DNA from: Paenibacillus sp. SYP-B3998
GTDB lineage: Bacteria > Bacillota > Bacilli > Paenibacillales > NBRC-103111
DNA: 64,000 nt
Assembly: GCF_010820665.1 (NCBI RefSeq)
Contig: NZ_JAAIKC010000010.1
Location: 62,001-126,000 of the forward strand
Direction: 5' to 3'
Numbering within the stretch: the first letter of the stretch is position 1; the number at the start of each line of letters is the position of its first letter. A model generated the notes under the pieces. That model was not told where the DNA came from, ran no database searches, and worked only from the letters and a program-made list of their open reading frames with translations. The position numbers were made by a program, and so were the translations under genes. Shown here piece after piece: positions 45,451 through 55,343 of this stretch.

Positions 45451-46730
45451 TCCTTCCACCCTCCATCGCCAACTAGGAGATCTGCAGCCAATTCTTCCGC
45501 TGCGCGAAGCCACTCCCGCAACTGATCGGGATTTAATTCAGATGGCAATCCGGCGGCCGCCTTAGGCAAGTTCTGCAACGGGGCAAGTGCCTCGCTTACA
45601 AAGGTGGCTAGCGCTATATCGTCCTCTTGCAACGCCTGCGAATAGCGCAGCAAATCGCCAAGGAAACTCTTCTCTTGCAGATAAGCTTCAAAATCAATTT
45701 CACTACCTGTTCGGTCTTCAATCCCCTCGATCCAAACAAATGGGCTACGTTCCGATTCGTCCTCCCGAAACTGCGCAATCAGTTCGTCAAGCGCTCGTCC
45801 TTTGCGTAAGAGAGCGTGCACCTTGCTTCGCCCTTCTAATACGAACCGGACAACGGCGTCACGTCCATTCACATCCTGACGGAGTCGCTCCATCTCTTCG
45901 CCTAATCGATCTTTCAGTTCCTGCTCTGTCTGTAGACCTGCGACAGGAATCTGCTCATGAAACCAGCGAACCTGATCAAGTGCGTGAAAAGTCAGTTCCG
46001 CCCTCCCGTCTTCGTGAACATCTACCACATAACAGCCTCGGGCTCCCGTCTCGCGGATACTTCTACCTTGAACATTACCCGGGTAAACAATTGTCGGATG
46101 CTGTTCATGAAGGACCTTTCGCGTATGAACATGACCTAAGGCCCAATAATGCATGCCAGCGGCTATCAAATCTTGCTTCGTGCAAGGTGCGTAATTGTCG
46201 TGTCCGAGATCACCATCAACGTTAGTGTGCAGCAGACCGATTTGATAAATGCTTGTGTTATCTGCTGTGAATTGTCGCGCTAAATTTTCAGTAACCGCAG
46301 AAGTCCGATATGAAATCCCGTGAATCTGCGCAATAACGCCTCGATTCGCCTTCTCCACTTGAAATGTTTGGACCTGATCACACGCAAAAAAATGGACTGC
46401 TGCCGGCCAATCCAGCTTTGCCGCACGTCCATCCTCCGGGTCATGATTCCCATGTATGATAAAGACGGGGATGTCTCGCGCCGCCAATTGCTCCATCGCT
46501 TTCTGGAATCGAATTTGCGCGCGCAAAGACCGATCTGACAAATCGTACACATCCCCGCTGATGAGCACGAAATCTACTTGAGCTTCTATAGCTACTGTGA
46601 CGAGCTCCTTAAGCGCACCATAGGTTGATTCCCTGATACGCTCACGAATCCGCTCCGGCAACGCCGACATGCCTCTGAACGGACTATCCACGTGCAAATC
46701 CGCTGCATGCACAAACCGAAGTCGTTTCAT
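45447..46730 (-). CDS. yhaO: YhaO-like DNA repair exonuclease (Mre11/SbcD type)
   Basis: 427 residues. Mre11-type phosphoesterase motifs in order: HAADLHVDSPF, ISGDVYDLSD, IHGNHDPEDG, LLHTNVDGD and ALGHVHTRKV. The C-terminal ~200 residues hold a capping domain and a helical tail that would contact the partner ATPase. It is translationally coupled to yhaN. Expected to cut DNA ends in repair; the direct activity of this copy is inferred. Confidence 0.9.
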   Translation of the reverse strand: MKRLRFVHAADLHVDSPFRGMSALPERIRERIRESTYGALKELVTVAIEAQVDFVLISGDVYDLSDRSLRAQIRFQKAMEQLAARDIPVFIIHGNHDPEDGRAAKLDWPAAVHFFACDQVQTFQVEKANRGVIAQIHGISYRTSAVTENLARQFTADNTSIYQIGLLHTNVDGDLGHDNYAPCTKQDLIAAGMHYWALGHVHTRKVLHEQHPTIVYPGNVQGRSIRETGARGCYVVDVHEDGRAELTFHALDQVRWFHEQIPVAGLQTEQELKDRLGEEMERLRQDVNGRDAVVRFVLEGRSKVHALLRKGRALDELIAQFREDESERSPFVWIEGIEDRTGSEIDFEAYLQEKSFLGDLLRYSQALQEDDIALATFVSEALAPLQNLPKAAAGLPSELNPDQLREWLRAAEELAADLLVGDGGWKE

Positions 46731-46742
46731 CTTTTCATGCTC

Positions 46743-47867
46743 CTATGCTTGATAACTTTCATAAACGCTTTTCAATTGACGCAGGACACGATTGAGGGAA
46801 TAGGTCTTTTTTGCCTTCTCCCATGCCGTGCGTGCCAAATTGTATCGGAACGTTGGATCAATGATTACTTTCTCCAATGCATGACTCAACGCAAGCGAAT
46901 CGCCAACAGGAACAAGCAATCCATTATGACCATGTTCGATCTGCTCTGGAATCCCCCCTACATTCGTTCCCACAAGCGCTAGCCAACACAAGGCCGCCTC
47001 TGCAAATACAGAGCCGAAAGCCTCGGCACGAGAGGGCAGCACGAACACATCGAAAAACGGCATGAATTCTTCCGGATGCAGCATGTAGCCATAAAATATC
47101 GTGTCTTCATAAATATTTTGCTCGACAGCGAGCTTCTCAAGCTCTTCTCTGCTTGGTCCGTCGCCTATAATATGTAGGACGAAGGGGAGCCCTCGTTTCT
47201 TCAAATCTCCACATGCCTCGAGCAGCGTATCCAAACCTTTGGCCGGGACTAAACGGCAGACGGTAATGAACTGTGTAACTTGATTTTCATGTGAAATCGG
47301 ACGGAACCTTTTTTCATCAAAACCATTCGGAATGACTCCGATGCGCTCATTGTCTTGCACATAATCAGCTAAGTACTGTTTAAACGCATTAGACACTGTA
47401 ATCATCTGATCTACTCTCGACTCAAGCTCGCTATAAATTAACGTCAGAAACTGATGCTCGATCCCATTCTCTTGAATGCGGCCATTTAAAATCAGCTCTT
47501 TCTCAAAACTGGAATGAATCGTTAAAATGACAGGCGTATCCGGGTATAATTGCTTCATAACAAGTCCTGCTATCGGATGATGCGTATGTATAATATCGTA
47601 TTTCTTTGTTAGCCTAAGCTTCGTCCACCACACATAATCCTTGTAGGTCTGGATGTATTTATCTACAATCGGGTTTCCGGCATATTTCCGCCAATCGAAT
47701 GTGGTAAATTCCACTTCCTCAGTCCCTTTGCCACGAATGCGCTTAGGCAGCGAAAACAATTCCATCTCCCAGCCCTTTTTATTAAATCGGTCCAATATAT
47801 AGGGAACCATGGATGACACTCCACCTGGCTGTTCAGGTGGAAAAAACAATGCTTGCAATATGTTCAT
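46743..47867 (-). CDS. Glycosyltransferase family 4 protein
   Basis: 374 residues with the GT-B fold. N-terminal acceptor domain (FFPPEQPGGVSSMVPYI; YDIIHTHHPIAGLVMK), then the nucleotide-sugar domain (VIPNGFDEKRF; VCRLVPAKGLDTLLEA; IGDGPSREELEKLA; LPSRAEAFGSVFAEA with the conserved ExxxxxxxE; GGIPEQIEHGHNGLLVP). It transfers a sugar from a nucleotide donor, likely to a glycolipid or surface polymer. No neighbouring polysaccharide genes, so the acceptor is open. Confidence 0.88.
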   Translation of the reverse strand: MNILQALFFPPEQPGGVSSMVPYILDRFNKKGWEMELFSLPKRIRGKGTEEVEFTTFDWRKYAGNPIVDKYIQTYKDYVWWTKLRLTKKYDIIHTHHPIAGLVMKQLYPDTPVILTIHSSFEKELILNGRIQENGIEHQFLTLIYSELESRVDQMITVSNAFKQYLADYVQDNERIGVIPNGFDEKRFRPISHENQVTQFITVCRLVPAKGLDTLLEACGDLKKRGLPFVLHIIGDGPSREELEKLAVEQNIYEDTIFYGYMLHPEEFMPFFDVFVLPSRAEAFGSVFAEAALCWLALVGTNVGGIPEQIEHGHNGLLVPVGDSLALSHALEKVIIDPTFRYNLARTAWEKAKKTYSLNRVLRQLKSVYESYQA

Positions 47868-48038
47868 TGCATGAGCCCCTCTCCCAAAAACCTTGAGCTT
47901 ACCTTCTTATTGTAACTGGTGTACGCTGAATAGAAAAGAGAACAGCGTTAGTCCTATCAACTCGATTCTATCCCTCGTTCACTTTTTCCTTTATAATAGA
48001 ATCCATACTTGTCGAAAAATATACATCTGGAGGAGCGT

Positions 48039-49175
48039 ATGAAAGTTGTTGATCTACTTTTCGGTGAAATGGCTTCCATTTTATCGAATATAATCGTTCT
48101 TGTCATTCTAGCTCTAATGGTTGTCGTTTCGATTCGATTATTTCTCGATCGTCGCAAAAAAGGCTACCTGTCAATGACGATTTCACTTTTAATTGTCAGT
48201 ATTACTTATGTGCTGCAGCTTTATCTGAAACTAAGTGCTATTGATACCAGCCTTACCGCCTACATCCTGCTCATGCTCAAAATTATTTCCTTTATACTGG
48301 TCAATATGGGCATTTATCAATTGTACAACCGGACTAAGCGCAGACAATATGTATTTTTCTATGGATTAATCATTATGGGCTTTGTCGTATCAATCGTGCA
48401 TTTCTACGTCCCTCAGCTGTATAGTGGCCCGAATCAGCAGGTTAGACTGCTGCAGGATATCGGCTTGGAGCTTTATGTTTTCGTGCTCATCTTTCTCTGC
48501 TTTTATATGATACCACCCTTTATTGCCCAGCAAATCAAGTATCAGCTAGCGCTGACTGTCTATTTTTTTATGCAAGCCGCACATCTAATAAATGCTTATA
48601 TGTACAATAATTCGCAGCTCTGGTTCTCCCTAGCGGATAATATATTGCCGATTATTTATTATTTCCTGCTCTTTATGCTGCTTTTCGATCGAGTCGTAGA
48701 ACTCATGCAGGCCATCTATAACTCTTCCATCACAGACGGACTGACCCGATTATTTAATCGTAAATTTTTCTACAACCGAGTTACCCAATATGTGCAGCGC
48801 CACCTCCCTATTTACATTTTATTCAGTGATATCGATAATTTTAAAAAATTGAACGATACCCAAGGACATCAAATGGGGGACGATGTGCTGAAGCAAGTGG
48901 CCCAAATCATGAAGGATGAAGCTGAGGAATGTGGAATTGCAGGCCGATACGGCGGAGAAGAGATGGTCATCATGGTAACTGATCCTAGCGTCAAAATGGA
49001 TGCTTTTGCAGAGCGTGTCCGCATGAGGATTGAAACGGAAACGATTGTAACCGCAAGTATCGGCTATAGCAAGTATAAGAACGGTCTTAGCGCAGAGGAG
49101 CTCATCAAACAAGCGGATGAAGCCATGTACAAAGCTAAGACGTCAGGTAAAAACAGGGTGGTGAAGTACGCTTAA
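48039..49175 (+). CDS. Membrane diguanylate cyclase
   Basis: 378 residues from the ATG after GGAGGAGCGT. Seven or so membrane segments fill residues 1-215, followed by a GGDEF domain with the variant active site GGEEM (residues 305-309) and LTRLFNRKFFYNRV, FSDIDNFKKLNDTQGHQMGD. The metal-binding residues are present, so it should make cyclic di-GMP. The 7-membrane-segment sensor is of unclassified type. One base separates its stop from the next ATG. Confidence 0.9.
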   Translation: MKVVDLLFGEMASILSNIIVLVILALMVVVSIRLFLDRRKKGYLSMTISLLIVSITYVLQLYLKLSAIDTSLTAYILLMLKIISFILVNMGIYQLYNRTKRRQYVFFYGLIIMGFVVSIVHFYVPQLYSGPNQQVRLLQDIGLELYVFVLIFLCFYMIPPFIAQQIKYQLALTVYFFMQAAHLINAYMYNNSQLWFSLADNILPIIYYFLLFMLLFDRVVELMQAIYNSSITDGLTRLFNRKFFYNRVTQYVQRHLPIYILFSDIDNFKKLNDTQGHQMGDDVLKQVAQIMKDEAEECGIAGRYGGEEMVIMVTDPSVKMDAFAERVRMRIETETIVTASIGYSKYKNGLSAEELIKQADEAMYKAKTSGKNRVVKYA

Positions 49176-49176
49176 T

Positions 49177-49947
49177 ATGCAGAAATATCGCGCGGCTATA
49201 TTATGGTTGCTTTTCCCCCTCGTCGGTGTGCTATTGTCTATTTTCTTGTTTCCGTTGGCTATTGAAAACAGTAAAAAACCTCATGCTTATACCTACGCAA
49301 AATATCAAGCAGCCAATGGGGTCGAGCTTCATACCTTAAAAACAAAGCCTAGCAATATTGCGCTTAAAGCAATTGATAAAAATGTCACACAAACGGGCTT
49401 GTATGGCATTAATGGTGGTTTTTTTTACAACAGCGATCTGCTTAGCATCGCTGTAACCAATGACCAGCCTGCCAAAGGCGAGGCCAATGATTATGGAACT
49501 GGTTGGTACAATACCGATGTGGCGCGCGGCACACTAATTTGGGATGAAGCGCTTCGCGCCATGTATATTCAAGTTGTGAAGCATGCAGGCGAGCTTCAGG
49601 TCACAGATCGTCATCACTATTGGGCACAGGGCGGAGTTAGTATGAAGCTTGGTGACCCCGTAGGATGGGAAGCTCAAATGATTGCCGAAGAAATGCCCGC
49701 TTATGATGAGAATCGACTCCGATCTGCTACAGCCTATGACAGCTTGGGGAATGTATGGCTCATCGTCACGCCCACGCCTTGTACTATCGAACAGTTCCGC
49801 AGCGCCATTTTGCAGAAAATAGTGCCTGGACAGCTTGTCGACGGCATTTTCCTCGATGGAGATGGTTCTTCCCAGCTTAAGAGTCGAGAAGACAAGCTGA
49901 AAGGCGATGGTCGTGAAGTGTATCAAATCCTTCAGGTTGTGAAATAA
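49177..49947 (+). CDS. Phosphodiester glycosidase (NAGPA-domain) family protein
   Basis: 256 residues. An N-terminal membrane anchor (AAILWLLFPLVGVLLSIFLF) precedes a NAGPA/DUF2233 domain with GINGGFFY, DRHHYWAQGGVSM, RSATAYDSLGNVWLIVT and the conserved DGIFLDGDGSSQL near the end. Such proteins cut phosphodiester-linked sugars, and some act on wall polymers. Almost fused to the diguanylate-cyclase gene, so the two are probably expressed together. Confidence 0.85.
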   Translation: MQKYRAAILWLLFPLVGVLLSIFLFPLAIENSKKPHAYTYAKYQAANGVELHTLKTKPSNIALKAIDKNVTQTGLYGINGGFFYNSDLLSIAVTNDQPAKGEANDYGTGWYNTDVARGTLIWDEALRAMYIQVVKHAGELQVTDRHHYWAQGGVSMKLGDPVGWEAQMIAEEMPAYDENRLRSATAYDSLGNVWLIVTPTPCTIEQFRSAILQKIVPGQLVDGIFLDGDGSSQLKSREDKLKGDGREVYQILQVVK

Positions 49948-49948
49948 A

Positions 49949-49999
49949 ACAAAGAGTTAATCAAGATGAGAACCCTCTTGAATAACTCTTTGTTTTTTT
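49949..49999. terminator. Rho-independent terminator
   Basis: AACAAAGAGTTA with TAACTCTTTGTT plus an inner TCAAGA/TCTTGA stem, followed by TTTTTTG. Confidence 0.9.
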
Positions 50000-50017
50000 G
50001 CTTGCGCTTAACGACAG

Positions 50018-50314
50018 CTATTCGGAAGTATCTTGGAAATGTTCCTTACAAAACGCAGCAACAACGGCTACCTCATCCTCTTCTAAATCATAATCAAGAT
50101 ATAATTGTGTCGTTTTTTCATAGAGCTCGTAGTTCAACAGCTTTTCGCTGCCTGCTTCCACATTATAGATCGCCCTAATGTACAGGCCGCTGTCCGTGTA
50201 GAGCTCGTCATCTTCCTCAACCTCAATATCAAGCATGAATTCGTATCTCTGCCCTGTCAAAATGCCGAACGGATCTTTCACCAATTCCACCGTGTAACTC
50301 GTAATCGTAATCAT
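50018..50314 (-). CDS. DUF6509-like protein, 98 aa
   Basis: Starts MITITSYTVELVKDPFGILT, after AAAGGGGGGAATACG. The opening and the acidic strand region DIEVEEDDELYTDSGLYIRA fit DUF6509, a small Bacillota family of unknown function. Cytoplasmic. Confidence 0.72.
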   Translation of the reverse strand: MITITSYTVELVKDPFGILTGQRYEFMLDIEVEEDDELYTDSGLYIRAIYNVEAGSEKLLNYELYEKTTQLYLDYDLEEDEVAVVAAFCKEHFQDTSE

Positions 50315-50733
50315 CGTATTCCCCCCTTTTTTAACTGCTCCCACAAAAAAACAAACCAATTTAGGTCAGATTCTATGTTTATATGCTTCTTATCCATCTC
50401 ACCATTGAAATATACTTGAACTGCCGCACTTGTGCAAATTTATATTTAGTATTGAATGGACCTCACTGGGGTCTGCTCCAATCTTCCTAGGACAGTGGCT
50501 AACCAATTCCCCATCGCTACCTTGACGTTCATTGGTTGGTTATTCCTTCTTATAAGCACTATCCCATCAACTCAGCTCCGCCATAAATGCACCAAAGATC
50601 AGATAAGTTTTTCCTTTTTCGATAAAATGTGGTAGACTTAAACATGAAAGTATAAGCGTTTTAACTTTAATGGATGAAAGGGGGATTATCAGACTAGCAA
50701 GGTATCATAAAACCTAAAAAAGGATGTGTATGG
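50315..50733. other. Intergenic region upstream of the sugar dehydrogenase gene
   Basis: About 420 bp without a convincing gene. It must hold the promoter of the 50734 gene. A short inverted repeat (GGACCTCACTGGGGTC) near 50458 has no U-tract. No known riboswitch core seen. Confidence 0.4.
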
Positions 50734-52974
50734 ATGATTACACGAAGAAAGATAGCTGCTTTAAGTGTCTGTATTTGTTTGGTTATCACCTTATTGCCTA
50801 CGTTAGGATTTGCTAAGGCTGGAGCTATGCCAAGTCCCTGGAGCCAACAAAATATCGGATCGCCCGCATTAGCAGGCAACGCAACCTATGATCCGAGCAG
50901 CGACCAATTCTCAATTAGCGGAGCAGGAAAAGATATTTGGGGAACATCTGATCAATTTAATTACGCGTATCAGCCCTGGACAGGGGATGGCTCCATTATT
51001 GCGCTTATTTCCTCACAGTCCAATTCAGACAATTTTGCCAAAGCAGGTGTGATGATTCGTGAAACTCTGCAGGCTGACTCCAAGCATGTTGATTTGCTGC
51101 TAACACCATCCAACGGGTTTACTTTTCAATACCGAACAACTACAGGCGGAGCTTCACAGAGTGTAAAAATCGCCTCAACGAGCCCTAACTGGGTGAAATT
51201 AGAACGCAAAGGCAATGTAATCAAAGGTTATGTGTCCAATAACGGACTCAATTGGGGCGACTTAGGTAATATTACCCTGAACATGAATGCCTCGCTGTAC
51301 GTTGGTTTGGCGGTCACAAGCCATAATACTTCGCAATTAAGTACGGCTACCTTTGATAAAGTGAAAGTAAATGCCACTGGCGATGTATTTCCACCAACGG
51401 AACCTACAAGTCTACATGCAAATGGTGTAACTAGTACGACTGCTACGATTTCTTGGACGGCATCGCTAGATGATGTAGGGGTTACTGGTTATGACGTTTT
51501 CAAAGACGACGTATTAGTTAAAGCTAATGTGTCCGCCACTACTTATACGTATACGGGCTTAACAGCGAATACCACGTATACTTTCACAGTGAAAGCTAGG
51601 GACGCCGCTGGCAATGTTTCCAAGGCAAGCAGCCCGCTTGAGGTGAAAACGTCGAATCAAACGGATACGCAAGCTCCTACTGTCCCATCAGGATTAACAA
51701 GCCCGAGTAAAACATCCTCTACTGTGAGCTTGACTTGGGCAGCATCGACCGACAATGTAGGTGTGTTCGAATACGATGTGTACACAAACGGCGCACTGTC
51801 AAACAGCACATCGACAACCGCTGCTAATATTACGGGCTTAACAGCCAACACCACGTATAACTTTACTGTCAAAGCAAGAGATTTGGCCGGTAATGTCTCA
51901 GCCTCCAGCACTGCGCTTTCCGTTAAAACAAGCCCAGCTTCTTCCGACCCTTATACGCCGCAAGTCATTGCCAACAACTTGGAAACGCCATGGGCGATCG
52001 CTTTTGCACCCGATGGAAGACTTTTCTTTACGGAACGCAATAGCGGTAGAATCCGTGTAGTTATTAACGGGCAATTAAAATCCACGCCGGTAATGACACT
52101 CGGATCCCCCTTCTATTACATGCCAAAAAGCGAAGGCGGATTACTCGGCATTGCGATTGATCCCAATTTCGCAACCAATCATTATATCTACATCTACCAT
52201 TCCTACAAAACTTCCGACAATAAGGTAGCCAATCGTGTCGTACGACTCATTGAAAATAACAATACAGCTACGCTCGATAAGGTGCTTATCACGGATCTCC
52301 CTGGCGCTGTCTATCACAACGGAGGACGCCTCAAAATCGGTCCTGATAACAAGCTTTATTTCGGGGATGGCAACTACGGCAATAAAGATGATACACTCAA
52401 TTATTTAGGTGGTAAGACGTTTCGTTTGAATTTGGATGGGACGATTCCAAGCGATAATCCCTTCGGAGCCTCCTCTCCAATATACAGCAGAGGGCACAGG
52501 AATCCACAGGGCTTCGCTTGGCAGCCTGGCACGAATCGACTGTTCGAATCCGAGCATGGGGAAGCCTCCCATGATGAAATTAACTTCATCCAGCCAGGAG
52601 CTAATTACGGTTGGCCCAAATATGAGGGCGGCGACCAAAACCATACCGGTATCACGCCTCCACTCATTTATGCGAGCGGCACAACATGGGCACCATCGGG
52701 CATTGCTTTTGTAACCAAAGGGCCTTGGGCCGGAAACTTGCTCATAACTAACTTAAAAAGCAAACAAATCATTCGGGCAGTTGTCGGTGAACAAAATGGC
52801 AAACCAACGATAACTAGCAACAATCTGAGCTACCTCTACGTCAACAAGTATGGTCGTATTCGCGATATTGTCGAGGCACCAGACGGTTCCCTTTATTTTG
52901 TTACCAGCAATAATGGTGATAAAAATGGAGATGGCACTCCAGATAAATTAGTTCGTCTAGCACCTAATTTTTAA
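50734..52974 (+). CDS. Secreted PQQ-type sugar dehydrogenase with two fibronectin III domains
   Basis: 746 residues. Signal peptide 1-28; beta-sandwich DUF1349/LamG-like domain ~32-212 (KAGVMIRETLQADSKHVDLLL; NWVKLERKGNVIKGYVS); two fibronectin type III repeats (~217-307, ~312-400; each ends in TYTFTVKARD or TYNFTVKARD); then a six-blade glucose/sorbosone dehydrogenase propeller (~405-745: NLETPWAIAFAPDGRLFFTE, GGLLGIAIDPNF, YHNGGRLKIGPDNKLYFGDG, RGHRNPQGFAW, ESEHGEASHDEIN). Likely oxidises sugars from polysaccharide breakdown outside the cell. The repeats are also similar at DNA level. Confidence 0.88.
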   Translation: MITRRKIAALSVCICLVITLLPTLGFAKAGAMPSPWSQQNIGSPALAGNATYDPSSDQFSISGAGKDIWGTSDQFNYAYQPWTGDGSIIALISSQSNSDNFAKAGVMIRETLQADSKHVDLLLTPSNGFTFQYRTTTGGASQSVKIASTSPNWVKLERKGNVIKGYVSNNGLNWGDLGNITLNMNASLYVGLAVTSHNTSQLSTATFDKVKVNATGDVFPPTEPTSLHANGVTSTTATISWTASLDDVGVTGYDVFKDDVLVKANVSATTYTYTGLTANTTYTFTVKARDAAGNVSKASSPLEVKTSNQTDTQAPTVPSGLTSPSKTSSTVSLTWAASTDNVGVFEYDVYTNGALSNSTSTTAANITGLTANTTYNFTVKARDLAGNVSASSTALSVKTSPASSDPYTPQVIANNLETPWAIAFAPDGRLFFTERNSGRIRVVINGQLKSTPVMTLGSPFYYMPKSEGGLLGIAIDPNFATNHYIYIYHSYKTSDNKVANRVVRLIENNNTATLDKVLITDLPGAVYHNGGRLKIGPDNKLYFGDGNYGNKDDTLNYLGGKTFRLNLDGTIPSDNPFGASSPIYSRGHRNPQGFAWQPGTNRLFESEHGEASHDEINFIQPGANYGWPKYEGGDQNHTGITPPLIYASGTTWAPSGIAFVTKGPWAGNLLITNLKSKQIIRAVVGEQNGKPTITSNNLSYLYVNKYGRIRDIVEAPDGSLYFVTSNNGDKNGDGTPDKLVRLAPNF

Positions 52975-52990
52975 TACGTAGGCAGTGAAG

Positions 52991-53028
52991 ATAGAGGGGA
53001 CGAAAAATTTCGTCCCTCTTCTTTATTT
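52991..53028 (+). terminator. Terminator after the sugar dehydrogenase gene
   Basis: GAGGGGACGAAA/TTTCGTCCCTC stem followed by TTCTTTATTT. Confidence 0.85.
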
Positions 53029-53055
53029 GTCATTGGAAAAAGGAGTGTACACAAA

Positions 53056-54765
53056 ATGAAAAAGACGTTAGTTACGGGTGCAATTGGATTAAGCCTCCTC
53101 TCATTCACCGCTATCATTCCATTACAATTTTCAACGCAAGTCGCTTATGCAGCATCTGCTCCCATCGATCTTATCCAAGGACACGATTGGAGTCATTTCT
53201 CTGGTGCAACAGTTTCAGGCAATACGGTTGTCATTCAAGGGATAGGCCGCGCCATTGTTCCTGAATCCGATAACGATGATCAAACAACGATCAAGAACCC
53301 ACCGATCAATCTCAGAGGCACTTATTTAAAGGTGTCTGGTGACTTTTCGGTTACAACGGCTATTCAAGTTGCAGCCAATACAAGCGCCTCCTTCATGATG
53401 TACGGAACATTGCCCTTGATTCAAGATGAATGGCGGCAAGAAGGTAAAACCTTAACGTTGACGATTAATAAAGGAAAACTGTATGTTGAAGTCTTGGACG
53501 GCAATTCCAATAAACCTACTAAAGGAACCTTTGGGTCCAATCTTTCTCGGCTTGTAACCCTCAAAACCGTGAGTGCTAATAACAAATTCACTTTCTATGC
53601 AAACGGTAACAAAATTGGCGAGTTGAGTAATCCTGGAGTCTTCATCGATGGGCATGTATTTTTCGGGGCAGATGCCTCTGTAGGCGGAAGCTATACGATT
53701 AACTCCCTGTCCGCACAAGCTGAAAGCGCAAGCGCTTCCGTGAACGCCGTAGATAATCAAATTCTAGCTATCCCTCAAACCAATCATTCGCTCCGCTCGC
53801 TTGCAGAGAAACATGTGAACCACCTTCGCATTGGAACTGCTGTAGCGTCAATCCCGTTATTGACAGATCCCTCGTACACACAAATTCTTGGCCGTGAATT
53901 TAATACGGTTACACCTGAGAATGATATGAAATTCCAGTTCATCCATCCGCAGCCTAACCAATATGCGTTTGCTGAGGCCGATGCGCTTGTTGAATTTGCT
54001 CAAAAAAATAATATGGCTGTTCATGGTCATGAACTAGCTTGGAATGAAGCACTTCCTCGTTGGCTTACGGAGACCAAGTACACCTCAGCGCAAATCAAAG
54101 ACATTCTCATCGATCATATCAACACGGTTGTTGGACATTACAAAGGTAAGATTAAAGATTGGGATGTTATCAATGAACCGTTCAATGACTCCTCCGGCAG
54201 TTTTCGCACGACGTCCCCCTGGTACAAAGCATTAGGTACCGACTACATTGAATTATCGCTACAAACAGCTCATGCGGCCGATCCGAATGCTCGTTTGTAT
54301 ATTAATGAATATGGCGTTGAAGAAAAAAATTCAAAGTCGGATGCCCTTTATAAACTGGCAAAGGGGCTGCTTGCCAAAGGCGTCCCTCTGCATGGAATTG
54401 GCTTCCAGCTGCATGAAGATATTGGCAAGGGCTACACGCCAGTTACGGACGCAGTATTCAAATCGAATCTGAAACGCTTCACAGATCTTGGCTTGGAAGT
54501 TCGCATCTCCGAAATGGATGTCAATATTCAAGATAAAGTGACCAATGCTCTATCTACCCAACAGGCTAACTATTATGCTTCTATGCTGCAGGTAGCCGCT
54601 GATAATCCAACATTCACCACGTTTTCCGTGTGGGGTTTCACTGACAGGTATTCCTCCTTGTCGCCTTGGGAATACTTTAAATACGCAGATGGCTTGATTT
54701 ATGACACCAAGTTCAAACCGAAAAAAGCGTATCAATCTCTTCTTGATGTTCTAGCTAACAAGTAA
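53056..54765 (+). CDS. Secreted GH10 endo-1,4-beta-xylanase
   Basis: 569 residues. Signal peptide to about residue 33 (cut after AYA-ASA). Residues ~35-225 form a beta-sandwich, probably carbohydrate-binding. The GH10 barrel spans ~235-567: TPENDMKFQFIHPQPNQYAF, HGHELAWNEALPRWL, catalytic acid/base Glu374 in DVINEPF, nucleophile Glu486 in ISEMDV, and SVWGFTDRYSSL. It cleaves xylan backbones. GGAAAAAGGAG precedes the ATG. Confidence 0.93.
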   Translation: MKKTLVTGAIGLSLLSFTAIIPLQFSTQVAYAASAPIDLIQGHDWSHFSGATVSGNTVVIQGIGRAIVPESDNDDQTTIKNPPINLRGTYLKVSGDFSVTTAIQVAANTSASFMMYGTLPLIQDEWRQEGKTLTLTINKGKLYVEVLDGNSNKPTKGTFGSNLSRLVTLKTVSANNKFTFYANGNKIGELSNPGVFIDGHVFFGADASVGGSYTINSLSAQAESASASVNAVDNQILAIPQTNHSLRSLAEKHVNHLRIGTAVASIPLLTDPSYTQILGREFNTVTPENDMKFQFIHPQPNQYAFAEADALVEFAQKNNMAVHGHELAWNEALPRWLTETKYTSAQIKDILIDHINTVVGHYKGKIKDWDVINEPFNDSSGSFRTTSPWYKALGTDYIELSLQTAHAADPNARLYINEYGVEEKNSKSDALYKLAKGLLAKGVPLHGIGFQLHEDIGKGYTPVTDAVFKSNLKRFTDLGLEVRISEMDVNIQDKVTNALSTQQANYYASMLQVAADNPTFTTFSVWGFTDRYSSLSPWEYFKYADGLIYDTKFKPKKAYQSLLDVLANK

Positions 54766-54774
54766 TCAAAACGA

Positions 54775-54806
54775 AGGTCTGCTCCTCATATGGAGCAGAC
54801 TTTTGC
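54775..54806 (+). terminator. Terminator after the xylanase gene
   Basis: GTCTGCTCC/GGAGCAGAC stem around TCATAT, followed by TTTTGCTCTT. Confidence 0.85.
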
Positions 54807-55343
54807 TCTTAGACGACTGTCAATGAAGCTTAATGAACGCCCCTGTTATTGCTCATCTGAGGTAATAACTTCCCACAGATCCAATAGGAACGGCTGCTCC
54901 TTTGATTCTCGAAAAAATCCTTAATTTTCTGGACTTAATGATGCAGATCCTGAAACTATTAGTATAAATGACTTTTATTGAGTAAATAATTCAAGTTGTT
55001 TCTATTTATGAAGAGCATATAGGTTGTTTAGCATCCCTTGATGGTTGCCAAAGGAGCTGACCGATGGACACGTTAATGCTTATGTGGGCCTACTGGCGAG
55101 GTTAATAAAGTCGTTTAATCTAGTAGTTAGCCGGGGATTGAAAGCTGTTAACGAAAACAGCAAACCCAGTTGCATAAGGAAGCAGGAGCTATGTAGCACT
55201 TAGCCTCCTTATTCACCAGGTTTTCTAGTCAAAATTTGAAATTCTTAGTCGTTAGAGTTACAGCTACCCACAGATATAGTCACTTAACTGGATGGTTAGT
55301 AGTTTATCTTTTCGTAGAAAGTGAATTGACATATTCCTAATAA
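54807..55343. other. Gene-free stretch between the xylanase gene and the lanthipeptide cluster
   Basis: About 540 bp with no convincing gene. A 13-codon frame with an AAAGGAG site (55064 on) is too short to claim. The base composition becomes AT-rich toward the right, so this is probably where the acquired cluster meets the chromosome. No integrase or insertion-sequence end was recognised. Confidence 0.4.

Noticed and set aside
55064-55105. 13-codon frame with a good ribosome site
   Set aside because: Too short, with no attenuator structure or downstream gene to make it a leader peptide.
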